The notes: generated from the letters alone by a model not told the origin. 64,000 nt of DNA from Gordius sp. MW1 (GCA_964036665.1 OZ038529.1:16934060-16998059); one strand, 5' to 3'; positions 12,183 through 23,889 are shown, counted from the stretch's first letter. Program-made: numbers and translations.

Positions 12183-13735
12183 TATGCCTATGTGTATGTG
12201 TGAACGTTAAACATTATTATTGAGGGAATAAATGGAGCACAAATTTTACATTATTTCCGTTATGCACTAACTGTAAATAAATCTAAGGGCTAATTAGGGG
12301 AAAAGATAAATGGCAAAATGTTAGGTAATGATTTTGATAGGGCAAAATGAAAATATTTTCATTTTTGATTTAAAAGGTTACAGCTGTCATTTTTAACTTT
12401 GTGACTTGATTTTTACTCTACGTTTATGCCCAGTTTCACTATCTATAAGTTCTTTACTATTATAAATGAAATAATATTAAAACTTTTTACACTGGAATGG
12501 CAGCCAAGTTTGTTAATGATTAGGAAAAGGGTGATGATTTTTTTGAATTTTTATCCATACATTTTTAATAACATTTTTAGGTTTAAATTGGAAGGAAGGG
12601 CATAGGTCCATATGAGCGTGCTCCTGCCGAAAATATTAACTTTGATAGCCCATCGCGACTGACAGTAAACCAATGCTCCACCATGTAGCGCCGACGGTGC
12701 CCTATCAACTCGCTTTAATGTCCCACAGTTAAAAAATGTCCCCTAAATTAAAAATGTCCCCCATTCAACCAATCACAAAATGTCCCAGGGTGAATCGGCG
12801 AGATGGTTTTCGGCAAGTTGACGAGCCACCAGCGCCGACTTGAAAAAAAGGCTGTCTGGTTTGATAACCAATGGAGGTCTATTTATAAAAGGTGAATTTA
12901 TAATATAAAACTTTGTTATTTTCCCAATAAATTTAGTTAAAAAATTATATCTACTTTTTGGCTTAACTTTAAATGCATCAATAGTTGAAGGTTTTTCCAT
13001 ACTATTATAAAAATACAAGTTGTAATGCTGATATTTTTAAAGATTATAGCTGGTGTAAATATACCGCACAACCTTACAGTATTTAAATTTGGTAATATTC
13101 AAAATAAAGGAATTTTAACAAAAAATAAAATGTTCAAGTTGTGAAAATTCATGAAATAATATTAAATCAAATTGGATGAACGAGAACATTTGTTGTATTA
13201 TTGTATAATAGTGACAGAACAGTGGCAACACATTTACAATGTGATGGGTGGTAAAGGCATAACAAGAAGGCGGAGATTATACAACCCTTAAGTATAAATG
13301 ATCCATCTTCCCTTCTAACAAACCTTAACATTTTAACATACATATAATTCATATATTATTTCAGTTTCCTCCTTGGTCGACTCCCCCTGCCCTGCTCTAC
13401 TCAAACTCATGTTTTACATATCATATCAAAATACGAAGTATGCGCATAATAAATGTAGTACATAACATACATACATACATGTAGCAAAAGCAAAACATCC
13501 CTCTAATTAATCATATTTACCCACCCAAAGTTGTGAGTTTTACATTTTATCTAGCATTTTGCCATGAAGGGGTGTTTTTTAACAACAAAAAATAACCTCA
13601 AACTTTCTTCCCTTTCGAAACACAGATTTTTATTTGATCCCTTTAATACCTAAATAATTCTCAAAATGTTAAACCCGAAATTTAAGCATAATGCCAAATA
13701 CTGGGATATGTTGACTAAAAATAAAATAGTACATA
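12183..13735. other. No gene seen
   Basis: AT-rich sequence with short open frames lacking any motif. A short run of paired ATGTCCC motifs near 12715-12785 (in AAAATGTCCCC context) is the only local structure noticed. Confidence 0.4.
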
Positions 13736-13894
13736 CATGGGCGTAGCCATCATTGGAATTAGAGGGGAGGAGGAAATGATTTAGGGAGGGGCAAAATGAA
13801 TCTTTTTTAAAATTTAAGCCATAATTTTATCAAATTTATGAATTTAGAAGGGGGCAACCGCCTCTCCCTGCCCCCCCCCCTTGGCTCCGCCCTG
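13736..13894. mobile_element. MITE, CATGGGCGTAGCC family, exact 8-bp target duplication
   Basis: The ends are CATGGGCGTAGCC and GGCTCCGCCCTG, with flanks AGTACATA at 13728-13735 and 13895-13902. Confidence 0.88.
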
Positions 13895-14966
13895 AGTACA
13901 TATTTTATACTGGACTTTGATATTTTTTGCAGAAAACTAATGAGTCATATTTTTATTTTTTCAATGCTTAGCCACACACACACACGAGCGAAACAACCAA
14001 ACAAAAATTTATCGACCGCACAGTGGTATGGAAGTGGCTTGAGTTGGGCGAAAATTAATGAATGTTATCCTTCCTTCCATTATTTATTTCCCTCTAAATA
14101 TACTTATCCTTCCTCACACGCACAAAAAACATCCAAAACCTTTCCCAACCAACCATTCATTTCATTGTTTCATAGGGTGTAAACGAGTTCTATACTACGG
14201 ACCCCGCCCTCATTTTTAGGGCGTCCATTTTTGTGGGTAATAGGACATCTAAGATGAGTGGAGGGAGGGAGGGAGGATAGGTCTTAAAAACATTGCTTAA
14301 CGCAACACTGCCTCCGGCTTGATTAATATTAATGGTATTTTTGGATGGGTGGGGATGGATGCGAAAATAATAAATTGATTTTTATCGAGTCCGCCGTCCG
14401 CGGCAACACTGCTGCTTCCTGCTATCAGATCATACGTATAATATACTTACCAACCATTTATTATGTATGGTCGTCTCGTAAAATGTCTGTAAGATAAATT
14501 GGTCTATAGCAATGGCTCCTCCCCCTCCTTTATAACATTAGTCTTCATTTTTAATCGTTTCATGTACATACTCCAACACAAATACACACAGTAGAATCAA
14601 AGAAAAACATTTTTCCTTTGTATTTATTGCAAATTAATCTTCTGCTTTTTGTGCGTGATAAATGATCTTACGCCCATTTTTGCAACAAAGGAAATAAGAT
14701 GGATGGATAGTCAGTCAGTTCTTTCATATAAATTAAGTCCTACATTAAATTTAGCAAATTGATGTAATTAATCTTTCTATTTTTACAAAACCAAATTATG
14801 AAATTTTGTTAATAAATGTTTAATAAAAGGTGGACGAATATGTATAAATAATATTTTAAAACTTTATTGATTTAATACGTTTTATTTTGACAATTTCTTA
14901 ATGTAGCTCAAAAATAACTTTAAATTTAATCATCTATTTTACAGTTTTTTCCGGTAATTCTTTGTT

Positions 14967-15138
14967 CATGGGCGTAGCCAACATTGGAATTTGAGGGGGG
15001 CAATAATAAATTAGGTAGGGCCAAAATGATAATTTTTTGAAATTTTAGCCTTAATTTTAATTAATTTCACTATTTTTTTAGATTCAGAGGGGGGCATTCG
15101 CTCCTTTTTGCACCCCCCCCCCCCTGGCTACGCCCATG
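14967..15138. mobile_element. MITE, CATGGGCGTAGCC family, just downstream of the Hox exon
   Basis: The ends CATGGGCGTAGCC and GGCTACGCCCATG are perfect inverted repeats. It lies about 80 bp inside the first intron of the Hox gene (minus strand). The flanks TCTTTGTT and CACATGTT agree only in part, so the duplication has diverged or the insertion was atypical. Confidence 0.85.
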
Positions 15139-15219
15139 CACATGTTATAGAAACACTAATCGCAAAAGTATTTTTAGTAGTATGAGAATATTTTAGAGTT
15201 GAAAGAATGAAAAGATTAC

Positions 15220-16396
15220 CTAAATTATTGGTTGCATGAACTCTTTTCATCCAGGGATATATAACGTGCTGAATTGCATTCATGGAATTGGTGGTTGAGA
15301 TGTGTTGTTGAGAGGGCAAACGAGAATTTGAATCTTTAGTTTGTTCAATATTTTGAAGCCAATGTTTCTTCTTTCGTTGCACATTAGGGCTTTTTTTATA
15401 TAATTGATTAGGGTCCGCAATGTGCAATGTCAAATCGTTGTCTGATGGTGATAAATGACTTTCAGAATCATTTTCAGAGTTCTCATTGGCATCTCTATAG
15501 AGGGACGGTGGGCTGAAAGTTTTATTAACTGTTGTTGATAACCCTAAAGGAATATCGTAATAATTCAAGGAGCTAGGTGAATTTGAAGATTTTTTATCAT
15601 CATTGCCATAATATTTTACAGCAAAAGACGATATGTTATCACCCAAATACATTCTATTCAAATCTGAGGAACGACCATAATTGATTCCTTGATGATGTCC
15701 TGTAAAAGATGCCAAATTGTAGGCGGCAGCATTAAGAACAAAATTGTTGAAGGTAGGATGATGCCCGTGCTGGCTAACGTACGAACTTATGGGATTCATT
15801 TCAAAATAATCATACGTCGATGGATTTACAGACTTAATGCAACTATTGGTCTCATAGTTAACGTCGTAATAAAAAGGCTGGTTATAATTGTCCACCATTT
15901 TATGGTGTAAATGATAGTCTTGATTGTTTTCAAATAAACGATTAGATATAGAATTAAATGTAATTGGTTTAGATTCACTGGGTTTAATTTTAGATAAGGT
16001 ATCGATAGATCCAACTGTTATGCCTGTATTAATAGAAACATAATTTAAATCGTAATGGCAGAGGGGTGGAGAATTGGTATTACCATCAAATGAAGTGTTA
16101 TATGAGTCAGCATAATAATTTGATACGTCTTTTTTAGTTGGATTTGTTACCAATTTTTTAATTTGCTGATCAATTTTATAAGGCAAACATTTATTTTTTG
16201 ATGACGCTTTGTTTAAATTATCATTCTCATCATCATAAGTAACTTGGCTAGAATATTCGCCATTTTGTTTGGTATCGCTCTCTTGTTCATTTCGAATGTA
16301 AAAGCTATGAGGTTGTATAACATTTGTATCAATGACGTTGTTGTCAGTGATAAATTTATCAGAAAGAGAAGCAGCGTCAAGGTGATTGATGGTCAT
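15220..16396 (-). CDS. Hox protein, first coding exon (Scr/Dfd-type hexapeptide), homeobox not in window
   Basis: This is the amino-terminal part of a homeodomain transcription factor acting in the nucleus in body-axis patterning. I chose the ATG at 16396; the frame stays open a little upstream, so a 5' exon cannot be excluded. About 392 codons follow, rich in Asn, Ser, Tyr and His as is usual for Hox amino-terminal regions. Residues 377-387 read VIYPWMKRVHA (YPWM at 15248-15259), the hexapeptide that binds Extradenticle/PBC partners. Shortly after it the frame meets a donor, G|GTAATC (intron starts 15219), as in most Hox genes where an intron separates hexapeptide and homeobox. The form YPWMKRVH is closest to what I know of Sex combs reduced, with Deformed next. 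I found no homeodomain downstream in the window, so the intron should exceed 15 kb. Low confidence on orthology, high on Hox class. Confidence 0.88.
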
Positions 16397-17181
16397 TAAA
16401 TCAGAAATGGAGCAAAACAACGATATCTGTTGGAGATCGCCTCCTCCCTGTGCCGATGATTAATGAATGCAAGTTAGTAAGCGTGTACTAGTATAAATAA
16501 CATCTACTTTCAATCGCTGTAATGTAAATTTAATGATATGTAAAGCATGTCAGCAATGGGACAAAATAAATTAATGGGGTCATTTGTGCTTTTATATATG
16601 CGTTTCGGAACTACACATTATAGAGGAGGGGTTCCTATAATGATAATTATGAAAACAAGCGCATATTATTTTGATGTGTGCTTGCACCTTTAAATTTGTC
16701 AATAATTAATAATAAAGTTTAACGATATTATGAAAATTTATTCGGCAGAAATGATGAAGAGCGAATTATAATAAAGAAGAGAAATTTATGTATTCAGGTC
16801 TTGATGGATTTGTATGACGTCAGAAAGCGCTCAACCAATAGGTGAGGATGTCAATATGATGGGCATTATTTTTGAATAACGTGTGTTATGTATTAATAAA
16901 ACAATTGTCAGCATTATTTTTTATTTTCTACCAACAATTTTTTATAAGTTAAAAGTTATAATTAATTTGTTATTTATAGTTGTATATATTATGATCCATA
17001 ATTAACTGTGACTAAATGATAAGGAAAGAGGCTGCGAGACGACATTTTTGATTGACTCGCAAAATCGCTACATAGTTTAATTTAGTATGTATTTAAAAAA
17101 TTCCAAATTTAGCTTTATAATAGTGTAATTTTTAGGAATAACAACTCCGTCACTTGCCAAAGATTATTTTATTATCATAAC
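16397..17181 (-). promoter_or_regulatory. Presumed 5' leader and upstream region of the Hox gene
   Basis: No repeat boundary or coding is seen in this 0.8 kb. It is the only sizeable repeat-poor stretch next to the exon. On the minus strand TTATTTATACTAG lies about 95 bp upstream of the chosen ATG and could be a TATA-like element, but nothing proves a start site. The regulatory label is inferred from position only. Confidence 0.3.
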
Positions 17182-17327
17182 CATGGGCGTAGCCGCCCCT
17201 CCCTAATTTACAAAAAAAAATTCAATGCAAAAACTTTGAAAAATTAAAAAAATTTATGTTTTGCCCCACTCTAATTACTTATAAACGTTTTGCCCCCCCC
17301 CCAATCCAAAACCTGGCTAAGCCCATT
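17182..17327. mobile_element. MITE, CATGGGCGTAGCC family, 8-bp target duplication
   Basis: The left end is CATGGGCGTAGCC and the right end GGCTAAGCCCATT. The flanks ATCATAAC at 17174-17181 and 17328-17335 match exactly. Confidence 0.85.
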
Positions 17328-17496
17328 ATCATAACAATATGTAAATTAAAAATTATGTTTTATAAAGTTATATTTGGTAGATTTATCAAATAATTTTTAT
17401 TTCAAATGAAGCCTTTTGGAAAAGTATAGTCGAGTCTTAAAAGGCGCAATCCTTTATGCGAAACGGATATAGAAAGGCACAGCAATTTCAAGCAAA

Positions 17497-17671
17497 CGTG
17501 GGCGTAGCCAAGGGGGGGGGGAAAGGGGCGGCTGCTCCCCCCCCCCCCCCAAAAAAATCCAAAAATAGTTGAAATTTATTAAAATTATGGCTAAAATTTT
17601 AAAAATTTACATTTTGCCCCTCCCTAAATCATTACTGCCCCCCTTTAATTCCAATGCTGGCTACGTTCATG
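17497..17671. mobile_element. MITE, CATGGGCGTAGCC family
   Basis: The ends are CGTGGGCGTAGCC and GGCTACGTTCATG, with poly-G and poly-C blocks inside. The flanks (AAGCAAA and AGGCAAA) are nearly the same, suggesting an older insertion. Confidence 0.8.
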
Positions 17672-18058
17672 TAGGCAAATTTTTAAAATATAATTTGTTA
17701 CTAATGGAAATCAAATAATGTGGCTGCATTTTAGTCGGATGTCTTTTATAAAAAAATTTAGTCTGTGGTTGGTCAGAAAATATGTGACAGTTATACATGT
17801 TATTTAAATTTGCTATAAATACAAAGTTATTATTTGATTTATGTCTTTAAAGCTGTGAGACAGACTATATTTTTTTAAAATACCGGTCTTACTAAAACGT
17901 TTAACTCGCGACAATTATCGAATATTCGATAATACATTCCATCTTAAAACCCCATAAATCAGGCAAGCCAAAACTAAGAAAAATAAACAAAGAAGTTCGA
18001 AAAGATAATTTTTTGGAATTTCAATCGAAAATAAAGTTATTAAGACTTGAAATAGGGA

Positions 18059-18406
18059 GCATATGAACTAGGAAGGGGCAAAAAATAACTTTTCATAAAA
18101 TCAACCATTGTTTCAGAAGGATTGTATTGTATAATTTTTAATTCAGGAAAAGAAGGGGGCAGACACCCGTCCAGGGTTTCTTTCAGGGGGGTGCCCGGGG
18201 GGGTATTACCCCCCCGGAAATTTCAAATACCCCCCCCCCCCCCCCGGAGAGTTTTGATTGAAGCATGAACTCAAGTTTAAAATTGATAATTAAGCAATTA
18301 AAAAAGTTTTTACCCCCCCCCCCCCGAAAATTGAAAATACCCCCTCGGAGCATTTTTTTTGAAAGAAACCCTGCACCCGTCCCTGGCTCACCTGGCTATG
18401 CCGATG
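18059..18406. mobile_element. Old MITE, CATGGGCGTAGCC family, split by another MITE
   Basis: Family interior is readable (GGGGCAAAAAAT, then AAAAGAAGGGGGCAG), and the right end is CCTGGCTATGCCGATG. The sequence is interrupted at CACCCGTC by the element at 18172-18373. The left end is degraded and approximate. Confidence 0.65.
18172..18373. mobile_element. Second MITE family (ends CAGGGTTTCTTTCA), nested
   Basis: The left end CAGGGTTTCTTTCA and right end TGAAAGAAACCCTG are exact inverted repeats. They are flanked by CACCCGTC at 18164-18171 and 18374-18381. The interior is mostly GGGGG/CCCCC blocks. The 8-bp duplication points to hAT mobilisation, and the insertion is younger than the MITE it splits. 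Confidence 0.9.
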
Positions 18407-19118
18407 TATATGTGTTACAAATATCAACGGTAGTTAGATGTCGATATTATTTCTTTACCACTAATATTCTTAAATAAAGAAATATAAGGATAATAATAAG
18501 CGTTTTAGCACTTTATATATCTTTAAGTCAGGGTTTTGAAAAAATGCTATTAATTATTTTTATACTAAAAATATTGTGACTCTGACATTGGTTTTTAACC
18601 CGAGCTAGCGTCTCCTGGGCGGCTGACCTCTTCCTACTGCCTCCTTCCTGAATCCAACAAATTGTCAATCTTATTTTAGTTAGGGTTAAATATAAAATAA
18701 TTATTTTGCCCCTACCAAATTAATTAAACATTTTGCCTTTCATCAAAATTAATCTTTATTTCGATCATAAGCCTATCTGATGTATCTTTAGGATAAACCC
18801 AAACCCAATTCGACCAAGTCATCAACATCCTATTCGTGAGGTTAACCGGGGGGACAGGGAGGGGCGGGTGTCCATTCTTAAACTTGAAAAAGCACACATA
18901 AAAGTACCTATATGATTGTATGTATAATAAATCAAATGTGTTAATTGTTAGAAGTGATTCATTGTCTCCAAATCCAATTTATAATGTTAGTCTGTATCGT
19001 ATTAAAATTTGAATCATGTTTTGCCTCGCCTTATATCACAAACTTTTTACTTCAACCATGAACCTAGTATAAATCCGTTTTGTTATAAAGTTCATCTAAT
19101 AATAGAAATATTTAAATC

Positions 19119-20301
19119 CAGACGCGTAGCCAGGATTTTCTCAAGGGGGGGGGAGAAATTTTCAAAAATTTTAAGAACTTCATCGGGAGTAGGAGTTAAT
19201 TACCGATGAATTGTCAATTAAGCCAATCCATTTAATCTATTCTTGGACATGGCATTTCTAATGTAAGTTTTTAGCCTCCTCAGCGTTGAGAAGCTATAAA
19301 TTTTTTTTTTAATTTTTGCTAAGGGGGGGGGGAGGAGGAATTTCCCGTTCCCCCCCCCCCCCTTATTTACGCCACTGTTTCAATCATTTCTAAAATCGCT
19401 GAGATAGAGCAAATTGTGGGCTCCTAGTTTTAGGAGACCTTAGTTTTTTAATATAATCGTTAATGCTTTATTTAACAGTCATTTCAATAACAGAGATGGT
19501 TTTTTTAAAATTTAAAACCTTTCGGCTCTCACTACACCTACATCCAAAACTTCTCGTGCCCTGAAAGGATCACATACAGACCAGAAATTCAAAAAAATAT
19601 AACTAAGCCACAATTCAAAATTTTTAAGGATTTCAAATTCCCTTGGCCCAAATGGTCAATATACATCTTTACTACTTCGATATAGTTTAAAGATAGATAC
19701 AGAGGTAAAAAATGTTCTACGCCCCTGGTTAGGCAATCTATTTGCTATTATAATTATGACAGGTAGTTAAAAATCAATATGTACAGTCTCTATCCTTTAG
19801 TCTAAATTATTTTAATTTGTACTCTTATTCCTAGTATTATTTTAAAAAAATTGATATTTTGTATGTAATATGATTAAAATTATGATATAGGATGATGTGA
19901 GTCATTGAAAAATCCGAGGAATTTTTTTGTTCAAATACCTTCTAGGATAGGAAAGGAATCCTGATCTCTGTAACAGATGTCGAAGTTGACTTTTCTTTGA
20001 TAAATGCCTTTTATAAAAAAAACTTTGTTACAAATTTTGTTTAAGTTTAATCTGTCTCTTAAAAAACATAATCGTAAGGTTATAGTTAACATAATTTTTT
20101 TTGAAGGTCCATGTCCTTTTTTAAGGTATAAAAGCGATAAATGCTCTGATTAATAAAGAGATTTTTCCAAAGCTGGTTATTAACGCCTTGAAGATTCGCA
20201 TATATTGTACGGGAAGTTTTTTTTTGTTACATTATAAATAAAAGGGTCGAAATTTTTTTTGAATTTTTCCTCCCCCTTGAGAAAATCAGGCTAAGCGCCT
20301 G
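19119..20301 (-). mobile_element. Internally deleted hAT element with remnant transposase C-terminus
   Basis: The left end reads CAGACGCGTAGCCAGGATTT followed by TCTCAAGGGGG; the right end (20271-20301) is its inverted match, CCCCCTTGAGAAAATC then GGCTAAGCGCCTG. On the minus strand near 19215-19290 a frame reads FSTLRRLKTYIRNAMSKNRL, the start of the hAT dimerisation (C-terminal) domain, close to the end as in full hAT elements. At 1.2 kb the element is far below the 3 kb or so of an autonomous hAT, so most of the transposase is missing. A poly-G to poly-C segment ending GCCACTG (about 19311-19377) may be a further nested MITE. No target duplication is evident. Confidence 0.65.
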
Positions 20302-20359
20302 CATACAATGTCATATATGACTTTAGACCATATTATCACGACAAAATTATAATTTTATA

Positions 20360-20665
20360 CAGTGGCGTAGGCAGTTGGCTTAGGGGGGGGGGGGAGGTTT
20401 CAAAATTTTTTGATTAATAAGATTATTAAGCAAGATTTAATTAAAATTATATACACCAGTCTTCGCCAAGACCAGGAGGTGCCAATTATAATTATGTGTC
20501 AAAAAGTTTTTATTAAACAAAAAATTAAAATTACATACAATCAATTTTTAATAAAAAGTGCATTAATAATATTTTAAATATTATGTTTGTACCTAGAAAA
20601 AGCATTAACAATTATATTATTTGATCATTATGACCCAATCCGCCTATGCTCTTTCCTCCAAGGAC
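20360..20665. mobile_element. hAT-like MITE or solo end (CAGTGGCGTAGGC)
   Basis: It starts CAGTGGCGTAGGCAGTTGGC and a poly-G block. A partner-like end, CCGCCTATGCTCTTTCC, occurs near 20650. The interior resembles the hAT terminal region at 44671-44935 (GCATTAATAATAT). The right boundary is uncertain. Confidence 0.45.
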
Positions 20666-20728
20666 AAAATTTTCAAAAAAAACTCCTTTTATTTTTTCTG
20701 AACAAGCCAACCAGGGCCATTATTTCAA

Positions 20729-21425
20729 CTAGAGATATGCACGTGCCTTTTGGCCTTAATTAGCCCACCATTACGAAAAATTTGATAACCTGGACCCGCC
20801 ACGGATCCGTTAAAATTATATGCCCAGCCCAGCCCCCTAGTTATTTGCAAAGAACGAGCCGAGCCTGGACCCTTCCCGATTTCTTTTTATTTTGCTCCTT
20901 TTTTAAATACAATTTCTTGTCATTTTTAAAACCATTATTCACTTTATATGTTGAAAATGTTCAATAATAAATATGTTAAATAATCATCGTCATAAACCGG
21001 TTTTTATTTCTTCAGCGACCCGCCTAAAACCATTTAAGCCAATTATAATTAGAAACTCTATGGAAGATTGATCTTATTTAACAAAAATAATCTAGTTTTG
21101 TCAATTTTTAACCTTATTAGAACCAAAGCGGGATGCACTTTTTTAAAAGGCACAAGTTCTATGAATTAATGTGGTGGAAAAATTAATTTGATTCATTTAT
21201 GATTTATAAAATTAAATTATTATAATATTTGACAGATAAAATACACATCATTTCATATAGATTAAAATACAAAAAAAACTATGAAAGTAATAAGTTGGCC
21301 GATTCCGGGCCTATTTATAGCTAGACCCACCCTAGCCCGTTTGGTTACCTTAAAGCCCGCCCAAGTCCGGCCTGTTATTTTTGTTAGCCCCATTTATTCG
21401 CCTTATAGGCCAATCGTAGACCGTA
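20729..21425. repeat. GCCCG-rich repeat, copy inverted at 32740-33356
   Basis: It starts CTAGAGATATGCACGTGCC. The inverted copy ends with the matching CTAGAGATATACATGGGCC on its complement. Shared internal words include CTAGTTTTGT and AAAGCCCG/CGGGCTTT. Sequence related to the right half continues to about 21900 and recurs at about 44960-45900. No transposase is seen; it is probably a non-autonomous DNA transposon. Confidence 0.55.
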
Positions 21426-22080
21426 ATTTTAATTTGCCGATGCCAACTATATTATCTTTAATGAAGCTGGCTATTTCATGATCATTTAAAAGTAGTCTTT
21501 AAAAATCAATTTACTAATTAATAAACGAGGATTAGAAATTATGGGTTGAATTTTATTATCAATCTATACTGTAAAATTAGCATTCTGAGTTTTAAATAAA
21601 AGAAATTTTATTTAAAAATGAAGCATGTATGAATGAAGCGTGCAAAACGCTTTGTAAAATTATAATTTAATTTGTGTATTAATTTATTTGTATTTTATTA
21701 TTATATTCTCTCAAGTAGTATTAACACTCCTCACAATTAAAAAAAGAATGTAAAGTCAGTTTAGATGAGCATGTATAACGCTTATAAAATTAAATTCAGT
21801 TCTTTGTTACAAAATTTTAGCTTGTATTAGCAAACTCCTCTTCTATTCCAGAAGTTGAGATAGTTTATAAAGAAATAATTAAAACAAATTATCTCCCTTT
21901 TTAAAACACGCACTAGGGACCGAAATTTTTTGTATAAGGAGTTTTAAAGTTAGTCGATTTTTATCTAAAATTAAATATCAACCTTTAAGGTATTAAATTA
22001 TTTCTATAAACGCAGTCAAAATTCCTTTTAATAACATTGAGGTTTTCCAGATCGAAAAAAAAATAATTTTCTGCGAATAG

Positions 22081-23033
22081 AGGGGGGGGGGGTTCTAGGG
22101 ATAGAGCTCTGCAAAATAGATTTTCTTTAACCCAAGCCCGGCCCGCCTATATATATTTTATTTCGCCCAAGCCAGACTCGAGCCCGAGGTATTTTTTTTG
22201 CTCAGGCCCGACCCGTGCCCGGCCCAACTTATTTGAAATTTAAAGTCATAAAAATTTTATTTAGAATACCCACCCGCACCTTTCATCTAACGTAAAAATA
22301 TTTTGTCTCCCCTATATAGCCTACTCAAACAATGAATTAGTAAACAGTTTTAATAAACCAAACTTATAAGCCCTCTGGTAGATCAGCATTGGGAAAAGGA
22401 AGCATATGAATGACCTAGAACTTTAAAATCATAATTTATGGGGCTTCAAATCGATCAAAAAATTAAAATTTAATCTACATAGTCATGCGAACATTACACT
22501 AGGCATTAGTTTTCGACAGCTCCAATTTTTTGCATTTTACATTTTTACTTTATTAATCTTAACAAAAATAAAATTTAAAAGTTAATTTTACTAAATAATA
22601 TATATATGATAATTGTAAAACAAAATAATATAAAAGGATGTACTTTATTGCGTAGATAAAAATCTACTTTTAGAATATGAAATTTTATAAAAAATTTAAA
22701 GCGGCCTGCTATCGGGTAAGGATTCAAAATTATACTTTGCGATAAAAATACCTATTGATTGTTTAAGTAAAAAGTTGGTAGAGTATTTAGAGACCGGGCA
22801 GCGCCGGCAGATTTCTTCATTTTGCAATAGCAGCCAGCTAATAAGTTCTTAAAATTAGCACTCTTCACGAACGTCCAAGTACGGGTTTGGTGCATATTAA
22901 AAATTTGGTATATTCCTTTAGCTTGATTTTGCCTCGGATTGAACCAACCCATCAAGTCGACCCGAGCCCCATTAAATTTTTCGGACGGCCGTGCAGGGCT
23001 CTAGCTAACTCGAAACCCCCTTCCCTACGCTAC
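22081..23033. mobile_element. hAT-like MITE end split by a GCCCG-rich element
   Basis: The sequence GGGGGTTCTA (to about 22100) and AACTCGAAACCCCC with TTCCCTACGCTACT (23007-23033) are the two sides of a segment found uninterrupted at 51525-51577 (GGTTCTAACCCGAAAACCCC). Here they are separated by the 0.9-kb element at 22103-23003, so that element inserted into a pre-existing MITE end. Confidence 0.6.
22103..23003. mobile_element. GCCCG-rich non-autonomous element, nested
   Basis: The ends are AGAGCTCTGCA and TGCAGGGCTCT, an imperfect inverted repeat. Subterminal blocks read CCCGGCCCGCC and AGGCCCGACCCGTGCCCGGC on the left and CGACCCGAGCCCC on the right. No coding is seen. It sits inside the MITE end at 22081-23033. 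Confidence 0.6.
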
Positions 23034-23217
23034 TGATTATATATACCAGGATTTAAATTATAATGGGCAAAATGTTTGGTAATGACTTTTAAAATTTGAA
23101 CCATATTTTTCTCATTAAATATTAAAATATTGTTGGGTCCGCCCAAGTTTTTATTTATTTTAATTGCTCGTTCTACCAAGCATGTAGTAGCCAATATGGC
23201 CTTAGGCAGGGGCTTCC

Positions 23218-23330
23218 CTCTAAATCCATAAATTCATAGTTTTGTTAATTATAAAATTTTAGAAAATTGCCATTTTGCCCCTTCCTAAATCATAATTACC
23301 CCCCTCTAGTTTCAATCCTTGCCCATGGCC
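23218..23330. mobile_element. Fragment of the CATGGGCGTAGCC MITE family
   Basis: Family interior (CCTCTAAATCCATAAATT, TTTTGCCCCTTCC and TACCCCCCTCTAG) and a degraded right end, TTGCCCATGG, are present, but no left end is visible. Confidence 0.5.
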
Positions 23331-23654
23331 TTGAATATAGATATTTTCAATATATTTATTATTGCAATATCTCTACATCGCAATTTATTTAGCTTATTCG
23401 GATAGTTTTAATTTTTATATGCTAAATATTAATTACATTATACTATTCTCTATACGATACTTTAAGTTTGTCTCATACCCCCCAAGCCATATCTAGTAGG
23501 TAGGTAGGTAGGTAGGGTACACCGTGCTCTATGGAGCAGTTCTACGACGCTTTGTTATTACATTTACATGTGCAAGAACAATCTTATTCAACTCGAAAAA
23601 TTGTTACAAGACAGGCAAAATACACACTGTACTGAAACTTATCATGGAAGCTAG

Positions 23655-23819
23655 CATGGGCGTAGCCAGCATTTGAATTAGAGGGGGGCAATAATAATTT
23701 AGGGGGCAAAATAATCATTTCGTGAAATTTTAGCGGTAATTTTAATAAATTTCAACAAGTTTTCGGAATTAAAGGGGGGCAGCCGCCCCTCCCTGCCCCC
23801 CCCCCTGGCTAAGCCCATG
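23655..23819. mobile_element. MITE, CATGGGCGTAGCC family, exact 8-bp target duplication
   Basis: The ends are CATGGGCGTAGCC and GGCTAAGCCCATG. The flanks GAAGCTAG at 23647-23654 and 23820-23827 are identical. Confidence 0.9.
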
Positions 23820-23889
23820 GAAGCTAGAGTTTCATAAAATATATGTTATAATGAATTTTTTTTTGAAACGCCACTAATATAAAAGATTT

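Noticed and set aside
15689-16014. Overlapping open frames on both strands within the Hox exon
   Set aside because: They are shadows of the Hox frame, without any recognisable motif.
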